Assembly (NCBI RefSeq): GCF_046025915.1
Contig: NZ_JAQQFR010000015.1
Coordinates: 62,001-126,000 of the forward strand
Length of the DNA: 64,000 nt
Source of the DNA: Herbaspirillum rhizosphaerae_A
GTDB lineage: Bacteria; Pseudomonadota; Gammaproteobacteria; Burkholderiales; Burkholderiaceae_D
Reading direction: 5' to 3'
Shown: piece after piece, positions 25,948 through 34,982 of the stretch
Numbering within the stretch: position 1 is the stretch's first letter
Layout: the number at the start of each line of letters is the position of its first letter
Translations under genes and position numbers: made by a program
Notes under the pieces: model-generated
What the model was told of the DNA's origin: nothing
Seen by the model: only the letters and a program-made list of their open reading frames with translations
The model's database searches: none

Positions 25948-27183
25948 CTAAGCAGTTGCACTCGCCGGTTGCATTCCACGGCGCGGCAGATTTTTCATGT
26001 TAGACGCGATTATAAGCCAGGTCAGGGTCGCCACCGCACACATGACGAACACCGACGATGCGCCTACGTTTTGCTTCAACCATCCACCCAGAGCACCGCC
26101 ACAGAACAAGCCCAGCGCTTGCAGCGTGTTGTAGACGCCCAATGCCGTGCCTTTGGCGGCGGCCGGTGCGATGCGCGACACCAGCGACGGTTGGCAGGCT
26201 TCCAGGATGTTGAAGGCGATGAAAAACGCGAACAACAGGAACACCAGAACACCCCAGTGGGCGGCAAAATGCGACAGTGTTGCCCACATGCCGATCTGAA
26301 CGATCAAAAGCAGCGAGATGGCGGCCACAAAAACTTGCTTCATCATGCCGCGCTTTTCACCGATGAATACCGGCGGCAGCATGAAGACAAAGGACGCCAG
26401 GACGACCGGCAGGTAGATCTTCCAATGCTCGGCGACCGGCAGGCCTGCGTATTGCACCAGCGCAGCGGGCAACACCACAAACATCGCCATCTGCGTCATA
26501 TGCAGCGCAAACACGCCGAAGTTCAGCCGCATCAGTTCGGCATGGCGCAGCACTTCGCCGAATGGCACTCTTTTGGCCTTGACCATGGGCGCATCCGGCA
26601 CCACAAACAAGACCACGCCGATTGCCGCCAATGCCAGTACGCCAGTGAGCGAAAAAATGCCGCCCATGCCGATCAGCTTATACAGTACCGGTGAAGCCAC
26701 CAGCGATACCGCGAACGTCAAACCGATCGAGGCGCCCACCATGGCCATGGCCTTGGTACGGTGCTCTTCCCGTGTCGAATCGGCGATGAACGCCGTGACC
26801 GCAGCAGAAATGGCGCCCGCGCCCTGAATCGCACGGCCGGCAATCACCCAGGCGATATCATTGGCTCCTGCCGCGACAAAAGATCCAAGTGCAAACAAAA
26901 TCAGTCCGATAACGATGATGCGCTTGCGTCCGTATTTATCGGAGGCAATACCGAACGGAATCTGGCCAAAGGATTGCGCCAATCCGTAGATCCCCATGGC
27001 CAGGCCGACCATCGCCGCGTTTTCACCGCCGGACAAACCTTTTGCGTGTACGGCAAAGACCGGCAGGATCAGGAACAAGCCCAGCATGCGCAAAGCGAAG
27101 ATCGACGCCAGCGACGCACTGGCGCGGACTTCAGCGCCGGACATGCCGGCTTTCTGGATGGATTCGGAAGCGGTGGAGTTCAT
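25948..27183 (-). CDS. MFS transporter (drug/metabolite exporter type)
   Basis: 411 aa from the ATG at 27183; a TTG at 27207 would add 8 residues. About 12 membrane segments. The DHA1-like signature loop between TM2 and TM3 is present (GIASDKYGRKRIIVIGLILFALGSFVAA), as is motif C-like GRAIQGAGAISAAVTAFIADSTREEHRTKAMAMVGASIGLTFA. Similar genes sit between ssb and uvrA in many Burkholderiales. Substrate unknown. Confidence 0.92.
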   Translation of the reverse strand: MNSTASESIQKAGMSGAEVRASASLASIFALRMLGLFLILPVFAVHAKGLSGGENAAMVGLAMGIYGLAQSFGQIPFGIASDKYGRKRIIVIGLILFALGSFVAAGANDIAWVIAGRAIQGAGAISAAVTAFIADSTREEHRTKAMAMVGASIGLTFAVSLVASPVLYKLIGMGGIFSLTGVLALAAIGVVLFVVPDAPMVKAKRVPFGEVLRHAELMRLNFGVFALHMTQMAMFVVLPAALVQYAGLPVAEHWKIYLPVVLASFVFMLPPVFIGEKRGMMKQVFVAAISLLLIVQIGMWATLSHFAAHWGVLVFLLFAFFIAFNILEACQPSLVSRIAPAAAKGTALGVYNTLQALGLFCGGALGGWLKQNVGASSVFVMCAVATLTWLIIASNMKNLPRRGMQPASATA

Positions 27184-27362
27184 GAGTTTGAGATGACGGC
27201 TGGGCAAGCGGGCGAAGCAAGGATGTCAGCTTGCTTTGGCAAATATCCAAACCCGATATGGTATCAGCAATCAAACTCCCGACCGCGTTTTAAGTCATAT
27301 CTTCAGGGCAACTATTCACGCAAGATAAGACTGTTTTCGGCACTTTTATAGACATTTTGATT

Positions 27363-27403
27363 TGTAACAATATGTATCAAAGATGCCGTTTATGTAACAA
27401 TAT
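27363..27403. promoter_or_regulatory. OmpR-family-type direct-repeat box
   Basis: TGTAACA (27363-27369) and TGTATCA (27373-27379) repeat with a 10-bp period, and a further TGTAACAATAT stands at 27393-27403, exactly 30 bp from the first. TGTAACAATATGTA agrees with the E. coli RstA-box consensus as remembered (TGTAACNANATGTA on this strand). It lies 49-89 nt before the ArnT-like gene and could serve either divergent gene. Assignment to a particular regulator is inference. Confidence 0.5.
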
Positions 27404-27451
27404 CGGGTTAATCCACGCGGTCTGATTCCGTTTTTACTCGTTTTTCCATTT

Positions 27452-29218
27452 ATGCTTTCGCCAGTTCGCGCTCCCTATCAACAGCCCTATCAGACCAGAC
27501 TGGCGTCGCGCACAGCCTGGTCCGCCTGGTCACTACTGGCCCTGATCACCTGCATTTACTTGCTTCCCGGCATTGTCGGTCACGGTCCCTGGAAACAGGA
27601 CGAGGGATACAGCTTTGGCGTGATTCACCATATGCTGATGACGGGCGAGTACCTCGTCCCGACCAATGCCGGTCAGCCGTTCATGGAAAAGCCGCCGCTG
27701 TATTACTGGACGGCAGTCATCTTCGCCAAAGCGCTCTATCCGTGGCTGAGCTATGCCGATGGCGCACGCATGACCAGCGTGTTTTACATGCTGGTCACGT
27801 TTCACTTCGTGGCCTTGATCGCCAAAACCGCATGGCGCGAAGACAGTTTCTTCAACTTGCGCGTACTCGGCACCCTGACTCTGTTTGCGGGGACAGCTGG
27901 CATGGTCAAACACGCACACGATATGTTTACCGACGTATCGCTGGTATGCGGCGGCGTGATCGCCATGTATGGCCTGCTGCGGATTGCACTCAACGAACAG
28001 ACGCGCACGCCCCGGCTGTCTGCAGCGCTCTGGTTCGGCCTGGGTGTCGGCATTGCGGAAATGTCCAAGGGACTGTTTGTACCGATCATTTACGCCGCCT
28101 CGGCGTTCTGGGTCGCCATCCTGGTGCGCGAATGCCGTTCGTGGTCGTATCTGCGCATGGTCGGCCTGGCCGTTCTGGTAGCGCTGCCGTTTTTGCTGAT
28201 CTGGCCGGCGCTGCTGGCGCATCACGCGATGCCGCTGTTCATGGAATGGTTCTGGGACAACAATGTCGGCCGCTTTTTCGGCTTCTCCGTCCGCAAGCTG
28301 GGATCGGACAACGATTCGACGGTGATTTTCCGGGCGTTATCCGGCTTCGCCATGCCAGGTACGCCGCTGGCCATCCTGGCGCTGCTCGCTGGCGACTGGC
28401 GTCTTGTTCGGCAGCCACGCATTGCCATTCCAGTGATCTTTTGCGCCATCTGCATCGCGATCCTGCTAGCTTCCGCGACGGCTCGCCAACTATATCTGCT
28501 GCCGCTGGTCTTGCCGCTTTGCCTGCTGGGTTCGGGTGTCGTCGAGCGCCTGCCGTTCTGGATTTCCCTGACCTGGGACTGGTTCTCGCGCTTGTTCTTC
28601 GGCATCGTGACGGGCTTGCTATGGGCCATCTATCTGATTTCGATCGGGCCGCCGGAATATCACTACCACCTCACCTATCTCGGCAAATGGCTGCCACTGG
28701 CCTACGTAACACCGATGCAACCCTTCGCGCTGGCCGGCGCCATCGTCATCACACTGACCTGGCTGGCCTGCCTGCCAAAGATCCGGCTTTGCGGAAAATG
28801 GCGCGGCGCTTTCAGCTGGTTTGCGGGCATCACGATGATGTGGGGCATCGCTTTCACGCTCATCCTGCCGTGGGGCGACTACGCCAAGAGTTATGAATAT
28901 GTCTATGAAGACCTGCAAGCCGAGCTGACACCGGCGTGGCGTCAGGGCGATTGCATGGCAAGCATCAGCCTGGGTGAGACAGAAGCGCCTATGCTGCTCT
29001 ATTACACCGGGATTCTGCATCAACCCATCGACAAGACGCGAAAGACCGATTGCCGCTGGGTCATCGTCCAGCATCCGTTCGGCACAGGCACGCCGGAAGG
29101 CGAATGGACGCAGTTCTGGAAAGGCTCACGCGACGGCGATGAACAAACCTTCACCGTCTACGAGCGTCAATTGCCGGCAGCTGCGCCTGCAACTGTGTCC
29201 TCCGCCGCAACAAACTAG
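27452..29218 (+). CDS. ArnT/PMT-type membrane glycosyltransferase
   Basis: 588 aa with about 11-12 hydrophobic segments. The GT-C motif appears in the first periplasmic loop, GPWKQDEGYSFGV (Asp-Glu pair), followed by MEKPPLYYW, characteristic of ArnT-like (GT83) and related mannosyltransferases that use polyprenyl-phosphate sugars. A C-terminal soluble part begins about residue 470. The acceptor may be lipid A or another surface glycan. No clear Shine-Dalgarno precedes the ATG, so the start is uncertain. The gene stands between the MFS gene and uvrA, which are usually direct neighbours in this order of bacteria. Confidence 0.85.
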   Translation: MLSPVRAPYQQPYQTRLASRTAWSAWSLLALITCIYLLPGIVGHGPWKQDEGYSFGVIHHMLMTGEYLVPTNAGQPFMEKPPLYYWTAVIFAKALYPWLSYADGARMTSVFYMLVTFHFVALIAKTAWREDSFFNLRVLGTLTLFAGTAGMVKHAHDMFTDVSLVCGGVIAMYGLLRIALNEQTRTPRLSAALWFGLGVGIAEMSKGLFVPIIYAASAFWVAILVRECRSWSYLRMVGLAVLVALPFLLIWPALLAHHAMPLFMEWFWDNNVGRFFGFSVRKLGSDNDSTVIFRALSGFAMPGTPLAILALLAGDWRLVRQPRIAIPVIFCAICIAILLASATARQLYLLPLVLPLCLLGSGVVERLPFWISLTWDWFSRLFFGIVTGLLWAIYLISIGPPEYHYHLTYLGKWLPLAYVTPMQPFALAGAIVITLTWLACLPKIRLCGKWRGAFSWFAGITMMWGIAFTLILPWGDYAKSYEYVYEDLQAELTPAWRQGDCMASISLGETEAPMLLYYTGILHQPIDKTRKTDCRWVIVQHPFGTGTPEGEWTQFWKGSRDGDEQTFTVYERQLPAAAPATVSSAATN

Positions 29219-29312
29219 TCTTGCCGCTCACGCGCTGCATAGGGAGGGATCTCTTCCAGCCTGACGACATCAGCCGCAAATGGTGAGTCCTGATATAGTA
29301 ATAGGTTGATCC

Positions 29313-29344
29313 TCCATTCCATGTTCATATGAACCTGGAATGGA
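29313..29344. promoter_or_regulatory. nested palindrome/hairpin upstream of uvrA
   Basis: Perfect 9-bp arms TCCATTCCA and TGGAATGGA enclose the perfect 12-bp palindrome GTTCATATGAAC with one nucleotide on each side. It ends 21 nt before the uvrA ATG. There is no T-run on the plus strand, so it is not a terminator for the preceding gene. It could be a repressor site or an mRNA hairpin near the ribosome site. Confidence 0.6.
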
Positions 29345-29365
29345 AAACTTACGCTGAAGGCATCC

Positions 29366-32221
29366 ATGGAAGAAATTCGCATTCGCGGCGCACGCACGCA
29401 CAATCTGAAGAACATCAGCCTCGACTTACCACGCAACAAACTGATCGTGATCACCGGCCTCTCGGGATCGGGAAAATCGTCGCTGGCATTCGATACGCTG
29501 TACGCAGAAGGCCAGCGACGCTATGTCGAGTCGCTGTCTTCCTATGCGCGTCAGTTCTTGCAGTTGATGGAAAAACCTGATGTCGACATGATCGAAGGCT
29601 TGTCGCCGGCGATCTCGATCGAGCAAAAGGCCACCTCGCACAATCCGCGCTCGACCGTCGGCACCGTCACCGAAATCCACGACTACCTGCGTCTGCTGTA
29701 CGCACGCGTCGGTACGCCGTACTGCCCCGACCATCCGGAAAACCCACTGGCGGCGCAATCGGTGTCGCAAATGGTCGACGCCGTCCTGGCCATGCCGGAA
29801 GACACCAAGCTCATGATCCTGGCACCCGTGGTTGCCAATCGCAAGGGCGAACACGTTGATCTGTTCGAACAGATGCAAGCGCACGGCTTTGTGCGCTTTC
29901 GCATCCAGAGCGGTACGGGTACCGCCAAGGTCTACGAAATCGATGACCTGCCCAAGCTGAAGAAAACCGAGAAGCACACCATCGACGTCGTCATTGACCG
30001 CGTCAAGGTGAAGGACGAGATCAAGCAACGTCTGGCGGAAAGTTTCGAAACCGCACTGCGCATCGCCGAAGGCCGCGCCATTGCGCTGGAGATGGATACC
30101 GCCAAGGAACATCTGTATTCCAACAAATTCGCCTGCCCGGTCTGCGGCTATTCGCTGCAAGAACTGGAGCCGCGCCTGTTCTCGTTCAACAATCCGATGG
30201 GCGCCTGCCCGGAATGCGACGGTCTGGGCCATATCGAATTCTTCGATCCAAAGCGCATCGTCGCCTTCCCCAATCTGTCGCTGGCCAGCGGCGCGATCAA
30301 GGGCTGGGATCGCCGTAATCAGTTCTACTTCCAGATGCTGTCGAATCTGGCGGCGTTCTATGAGTTCGACATCGATATCCCGTTTGAACAGTTGCCCGAA
30401 AAAGCGCAGCAAGTGATCTTGTACGGTTCCGGCCGTCAGACCGTGCCATTCACTTACGTGAACGAGCGTGGCCGCACCGTGATCAAGGAGCATACCTTCG
30501 AAGGCGTGGTCGTCAACCTGCAACGCCGTTATCGCGAAACCGATTCGATGGCGGTCAAGGAAGAGCTGGCCAAGTTCATCAACGAAAAAGAATGCCCATC
30601 CTGCCAGGGTGCGCGTCTGCGCGTGGAAGCGCGCTTCGTCAAGATTGGCACCGGCCGCCAGCAACGCGCGATTTATGAAGTCGCCGCCACGCCACTGCGC
30701 GAAACCTTGTCCTTCTTTGAGAACCTGAAGCTGACCGGATCCAAGAAAGAAATCGCCGACCGCATCATCAAGGAAATCATCTCGCGCCTGACCTTCCTCA
30801 ACAACGTCGGCCTGGATTATCTGTCGCTGGAACGCAGCGCCGATACGCTGTCCGGTGGAGAAGCGCAACGTATTCGCCTGGCATCGCAAATCGGCTCCGG
30901 CCTGACCGGCGTGATGTACGTGCTCGACGAACCGTCGATCGGCCTGCATCAACGCGACAACGATCGCCTGATCGGCACACTCAAGCATCTGCGCGACATC
31001 GGCAACAGCGTGCTGGTGGTGGAACATGACGAAGATGCGATCCGTACCGCCGACTACGTGGTCGACATGGGTCTGGGCGCAGGCGTGCACGGCGGCGACA
31101 TCATCGCCCAGGGCACGCTGGAGGACATCCTCAAGAGCAAGAAATCGCTGACCGCAAAATACCTCAACGGCTCGCTGGAAATCAGCGTACCGAAGAAGCG
31201 CACGCCGTCCGATCCTGAGCGTCAGTTGACCATCACCGGCGCCACCGGCAACAACCTGAAGAATGTCAGCTTCGACCTGCCGGTCGGCTTGCTGACCTGC
31301 GTAACCGGCGTATCAGGTTCGGGTAAGTCGACGCTGGTCAACGACACGCTGTACCTCGCTGCTTCGCGCCATCTGTATGGTTCGCAAACCGAACCGGCCG
31401 AGCATGAATCGATCAGCGGTCTGGAACATTTCGACAAAGTTATCTCGGTCGACCAGGCGCCGATCGGCCGCACACCGCGCTCCAACCCGGCGACCTATAC
31501 CGGCCTGTTCACGCCGATCCGCGACTTGTTCGCGACCGTGCCTGCCGCCAAGGAACGCGGCTACAGCGCCGGACGCTTCTCGTTCAACGTCAAGGGCGGC
31601 CGCTGCGAATCATGCCAGGGCGATGGCGTGATCAAGGTAGAGATGCACTTCTTGCCGGACGTCTACGTGCCGTGCGATGTCTGCCACGGCAAGCGCTACA
31701 ACCGCGAGACGCTGGAAGTGCAATACAAGGGCAAAAACATCACCGAGATCCTCGAGATGACGGTGGAGGACGCACACACCTTCTTCCTGCCGGTGCCACT
31801 GATCGCGCGCAAGCTGCAAACCCTGCTCGACGTCGGTCTCGGCTACATCAAGCTGGGCCAGAGCGCGACCACGCTGTCGGGCGGCGAAGCACAGCGCGTC
31901 AAGCTGTCGCTGGAACTGTCCAAGCGCGACACCGGGCGTACACTGTATATCCTGGACGAGCCGACCACTGGTCTGCATTTCCACGATATCGACCTGCTGC
32001 TGAAGGTGATCCATCGTCTGCGTGACCAGGGCAATACGCTGGCCATCATCGAACACAATCTCGACGTCATCAAGACCGCCGACTGGGTCATCGATCTCGG
32101 CCCTGAAGGCGGTGCAGGCGGCGGCAAGATCATCGCGACCGGTACGCCGGAAGAGGTGGCCAAGAATCCGGAAAGCATCACCGGGCATTATCTGGCGCCG
32201 TTGCTCAAAAAGAAAAAATAG
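29366..32221 (+). CDS. uvrA: excinuclease ABC subunit A
   Basis: 951 aa, full length. Two ABC halves: Walker A GLSGSGKSSLAFDT (about residue 31) and GVSGSGKSTLVNDT (about 650). Signatures LSGGEAQRIRLASQIG and LSGGEAQRVKLSLELS. Zinc fingers CPVCGY...CPECDGLG and CESCQGDG...CDVCHGK. It recognises helix-distorting DNA damage and loads UvrB in nucleotide-excision repair. GAAGG lies 6 nt before the ATG. No CTGT-N8-ACAG LexA box was found upstream; an unusual nested palindrome is there instead. Confidence 0.98.
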   Translation: MEEIRIRGARTHNLKNISLDLPRNKLIVITGLSGSGKSSLAFDTLYAEGQRRYVESLSSYARQFLQLMEKPDVDMIEGLSPAISIEQKATSHNPRSTVGTVTEIHDYLRLLYARVGTPYCPDHPENPLAAQSVSQMVDAVLAMPEDTKLMILAPVVANRKGEHVDLFEQMQAHGFVRFRIQSGTGTAKVYEIDDLPKLKKTEKHTIDVVIDRVKVKDEIKQRLAESFETALRIAEGRAIALEMDTAKEHLYSNKFACPVCGYSLQELEPRLFSFNNPMGACPECDGLGHIEFFDPKRIVAFPNLSLASGAIKGWDRRNQFYFQMLSNLAAFYEFDIDIPFEQLPEKAQQVILYGSGRQTVPFTYVNERGRTVIKEHTFEGVVVNLQRRYRETDSMAVKEELAKFINEKECPSCQGARLRVEARFVKIGTGRQQRAIYEVAATPLRETLSFFENLKLTGSKKEIADRIIKEIISRLTFLNNVGLDYLSLERSADTLSGGEAQRIRLASQIGSGLTGVMYVLDEPSIGLHQRDNDRLIGTLKHLRDIGNSVLVVEHDEDAIRTADYVVDMGLGAGVHGGDIIAQGTLEDILKSKKSLTAKYLNGSLEISVPKKRTPSDPERQLTITGATGNNLKNVSFDLPVGLLTCVTGVSGSGKSTLVNDTLYLAASRHLYGSQTEPAEHESISGLEHFDKVISVDQAPIGRTPRSNPATYTGLFTPIRDLFATVPAAKERGYSAGRFSFNVKGGRCESCQGDGVIKVEMHFLPDVYVPCDVCHGKRYNRETLEVQYKGKNITEILEMTVEDAHTFFLPVPLIARKLQTLLDVGLGYIKLGQSATTLSGGEAQRVKLSLELSKRDTGRTLYILDEPTTGLHFHDIDLLLKVIHRLRDQGNTLAIIEHNLDVIKTADWVIDLGPEGGAGGGKIIATGTPEEVAKNPESITGHYLAPLLKKKK

Positions 32222-32249
32222 AACGAATTAGAAATTAGGATTGATTGCC

Positions 32250-33014
32250 ATGGAAACGCTGCTTTCCTCAGCCCAGATTGAGGATTTCCGCAAAGACGGT
32301 TATCTGCTGCTGAAGGGCTTTGTCCCAGCCGACGCATGTGACGACATGCTCGCTGTCACGCGCGAGCATGTACAGCAAGCCGTTGCGCCGCTGGAGTACG
32401 AAGCCGACGTCGGTTATGCCGGCGCACCGTCGTCGCTGGATGCGCCGGGCGGCCGCACTGCCCGCCGCTTGCGTGCGGCGTGGCAACGCGACGATCACTT
32501 TCGCGCGTGGGCGTCGAATCCGCGTCTGGTGGCAGCACTGCATCAGTTGTTTAAAGAGCCTGTATGCATCACGCTGTCGCATCACAACTGCGTGATGACC
32601 AAGCATCCGACCTTCGGCACGGCGACCGGCTGGCATCGCGATATTCGCTATTGGTCGTTCCCCCGCAATGAATTGATTTCGGTCTGGCTGGCGCTGGGTC
32701 CGGAAAATGCAGACAACGGCGGTCTCAAGTTCATCCCTGGATCGCATCTGTTGCAATTGCAGCCGGAGCAGATGGATGAACTCGACTTCCTGCGTCCGGA
32801 AGTCGCGGCCAATCAGGCATTGTTCGAACAAGGTATTTCGGTACCGCTGGAAAAAGGCGATGTGGTGCTATTCCACAGCGGCTTGTTCCATGCCGCAGGC
32901 AAGAACAATTCGGCGCAGATCAAATCATCGGTGGTGTTCGCCTATCACGGTCAAAGCAATCCACCAGTGCCCGGCTCGCGCTCGGCGGCTTCGGAAGATG
33001 TCTTGCTGGACTGA
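32250..33014 (+). CDS. phytanoyl-CoA dioxygenase (PhyH) family protein
   Basis: 254 aa from the ATG at 32250; the TTG at 32241 directly abuts the AGGA ribosome site and is less likely. Fe(II)/2-oxoglutarate pattern: HNCVMTKHPTFGTATGWHRDIRYWSFP with the H-x-D pair, SVWLALGPENADNGGLKFIPGSHLLQL, then the distal His in VLFHSGLFHAAGKN and a downstream Arg/Lys. It probably hydroxylates a small or lipid substrate, unidentified. It follows uvrA by 28 nt and ends at a strong terminator, so it may be co-transcribed with uvrA. Confidence 0.87.
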   Translation: METLLSSAQIEDFRKDGYLLLKGFVPADACDDMLAVTREHVQQAVAPLEYEADVGYAGAPSSLDAPGGRTARRLRAAWQRDDHFRAWASNPRLVAALHQLFKEPVCITLSHHNCVMTKHPTFGTATGWHRDIRYWSFPRNELISVWLALGPENADNGGLKFIPGSHLLQLQPEQMDELDFLRPEVAANQALFEQGISVPLEKGDVVLFHSGLFHAAGKNNSAQIKSSVVFAYHGQSNPPVPGSRSAASEDVLLD

Positions 33015-33057
33015 GTGCTGAACCAAGTGTTGATCTGAAGCTTGCTTCGACGCAAAA

Positions 33058-33095
33058 TGAAAAAGGGGATCACCGTTACGGCAATCCCCTTTTTT
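33058..33095. terminator. bidirectional intrinsic terminator
   Basis: A-run, GGGGAT, CCG-TTA-CGG core with CA bulges, ATCCCC, then TTTTTT. It serves the dioxygenase gene (plus) and the convergent chemoreceptor gene (minus). Confidence 0.9.
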
Positions 33096-33136
33096 ACGTC
33101 CTCATTTCCGCCATGTCGGTGACGGGCTTGCAACGC

Positions 33137-34876
33137 TCAGAACTGCTCCCAGTCGTCATCGCTGGGCTTGCCGCCCTGGCTCACGCTACTTGTTGTCAAG
33201 GCCGGAGCAGTCGACTTGGCCGGTTTAATGGCGACCACTTTCTTTGTTGCGGCAGTCGTCGACGCGGAAGAAACAGCCGCAGGACGCGGTGTGATATTGA
33301 CCGTTCTCGCCGGAGCAACGGCCAGCTGTTGCGCACCATCCAGCTTGAACACGCTCACCACCTGCGTCAGACGCTGCGCCTGATCCTGCAGCGATTGCGC
33401 GGCAGCGGCGGCCTGCTCAACCAAGGCGGCATTTTGCTGCGTGGTTTCATCCATTTGCGTGATCGCACGGTTCACTTCTTCAATGCCCGAACTCTGCTCC
33501 TGGCTCGCAGCAGTGATCTCGCCCATGACGTCGGTCACGCGTTTGACGCTGGCAACTACTTCGTCCATCGTAACGCCGGCTTGCTCGACCAGCTTGCTGC
33601 CTTCGCCGACTTTTTGTACGGAGTCGTCGATAAGCGTTTTGATTTCCTTGGCGGCGGCGGCACTGCGTTGCGCCAGACTGCGCACTTCGCTGGCGACGAC
33701 GGCAAAACCACGTCCTTGTTCACCGGCCCGCGCGGCTTCCACTGCGGCATTCAAGGCGAGAATATTGGTCTGGAAAGCGATACCGTCGATCACGCTGATG
33801 ATGTCGACGATCTTCTTCGACGAATCATTAATGTTGTTCATGGTGACCACCACCTTGCTCACGACGTTGCCGCCCTCTTCGGCGATCTGTGATGCAGAGG
33901 CCGCCAGTTGATTGGCCTGGCGTGCGTTGTCGGCATTTTGCTTGACGGTGGAGGTCAGTTCTTCCATCGCCGATGCGGTCTCTTCCAACGAGCCTGCCTG
34001 GCTCTCGGTGCGCGCAGAAAGATCGAGATTGCCGGTGGCGATTTCGCTCGATGCCGTCGTGATGGTGTCGGTGCTGACACGCACTTCGCCGACGATCTGT
34101 TGGAGACGTCCATTCATGGTTTGCAATGCTTCCATCAACTGGCCGGCTTCATCGCGCGAATGTACTTCAATCGTCTGAGTGAGGTCGCCCTCAGCAACGC
34201 CGCGGGCGACCTTGACGGCTTCATTGAGCGGGCCTGAGATCGCGCGCACCAGCCAGATGCCCATGACGATAGCGACCGCAATGCCGACAACGATCGCAGC
34301 AATGGTAATCGTCAGAAAAGTTTGATAACGGGCCTGCGACTGGTCGTACAAATCCTTGCTGACATTCTGCTGCAAGGTCACCAGTTGCTTCATCGTGACG
34401 TTGATCTGCTTGAACAGCTCTAGCAACGGTCCGTTGTAAAGATCGGTGGCGCCCTGAAAATCGCGATTGTGCAAAGCTTCAATAGCCGGCTTGACGCCGT
34501 CGGCGATGAATTTCTTTTGCTGCGCGGTGAATTGCTCTGCGAGCTTGGTTTCTGACGGCGTCATGTAGGTCGCCAGATAGGCTTTCCATACCGCATCGCC
34601 TTCCTTCAGAACCTTTTCAAGGTTATCCATGCTCTTGTCGATTTCGCCGGAATCGCCGACGATCGCAGTCGAAATCGTATAGCGGCCTGCGTCCACCGCA
34701 TCGGTCACCTGCCCGAGCTGGATTAATGCGATGACGCGATCTTCATAAAGGGACTTGAGATCAGTATTGGTTTTTTGCAAACTGACCAGGCCGACCATGC
34801 CAAAGATGGCTAGCAAGACTGAAAGAAAGCTGACAACAAAGATCAGGCGCGCTTTGATGGAGAGATTTTTTAGCAT
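33137..34876 (-). CDS. methyl-accepting chemotaxis protein with CheR/CheB tether
   Basis: 579 aa. TM1 about 10-32, a periplasmic four-helix-bundle-like sensor (about 33-190), TM2 about 190-212, HAMP, and a long cytoplasmic coiled coil. The hairpin tip IDGIAFQTNILALNAAVEAARAGEQGRGFAVVASEVRSLAQRS binds CheA and CheW. A flexible Ala/Thr/Pro-rich tail ends in DWEQF, matching the xWxxF pentapeptide that tethers CheR and CheB, so this receptor should be efficiently methylated. AAGGA lies 7 nt before the ATG. Ligand unknown. Confidence 0.96.
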   Translation of the reverse strand: MLKNLSIKARLIFVVSFLSVLLAIFGMVGLVSLQKTNTDLKSLYEDRVIALIQLGQVTDAVDAGRYTISTAIVGDSGEIDKSMDNLEKVLKEGDAVWKAYLATYMTPSETKLAEQFTAQQKKFIADGVKPAIEALHNRDFQGATDLYNGPLLELFKQINVTMKQLVTLQQNVSKDLYDQSQARYQTFLTITIAAIVVGIAVAIVMGIWLVRAISGPLNEAVKVARGVAEGDLTQTIEVHSRDEAGQLMEALQTMNGRLQQIVGEVRVSTDTITTASSEIATGNLDLSARTESQAGSLEETASAMEELTSTVKQNADNARQANQLAASASQIAEEGGNVVSKVVVTMNNINDSSKKIVDIISVIDGIAFQTNILALNAAVEAARAGEQGRGFAVVASEVRSLAQRSAAAAKEIKTLIDDSVQKVGEGSKLVEQAGVTMDEVVASVKRVTDVMGEITAASQEQSSGIEEVNRAITQMDETTQQNAALVEQAAAAAQSLQDQAQRLTQVVSVFKLDGAQQLAVAPARTVNITPRPAAVSSASTTAATKKVVAIKPAKSTAPALTTSSVSQGGKPSDDDWEQF

Positions 34877-34982
34877 GGAAACATCCTTAGGATAACTTTT
34901 TTGAGCACACAGAGCGCCCTATTAGTTTCTAAGCATTTCTCATACCAAGGTGCGCGGAATAAAGCCCTCCTCGGGGCGCAAT

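Noticed and set aside
29219..29365. SOS (LexA) box upstream of uvrA
   Set aside because: No CTGT-N8-ACAG sequence is present; only the nested palindrome was found.
29426..31090. Long open frame (554 codons) antisense to uvrA
   Set aside because: Shadow of the strongly conserved uvrA frame; no recognisable protein motifs.
34964..34977. GCCC/GGGC hairpin near the end of the AEC transporter gene as a terminator
   Set aside because: Only a 4-bp stem, and on the minus strand it is followed by TTTATT rather than a proper T-run; too weak to list.
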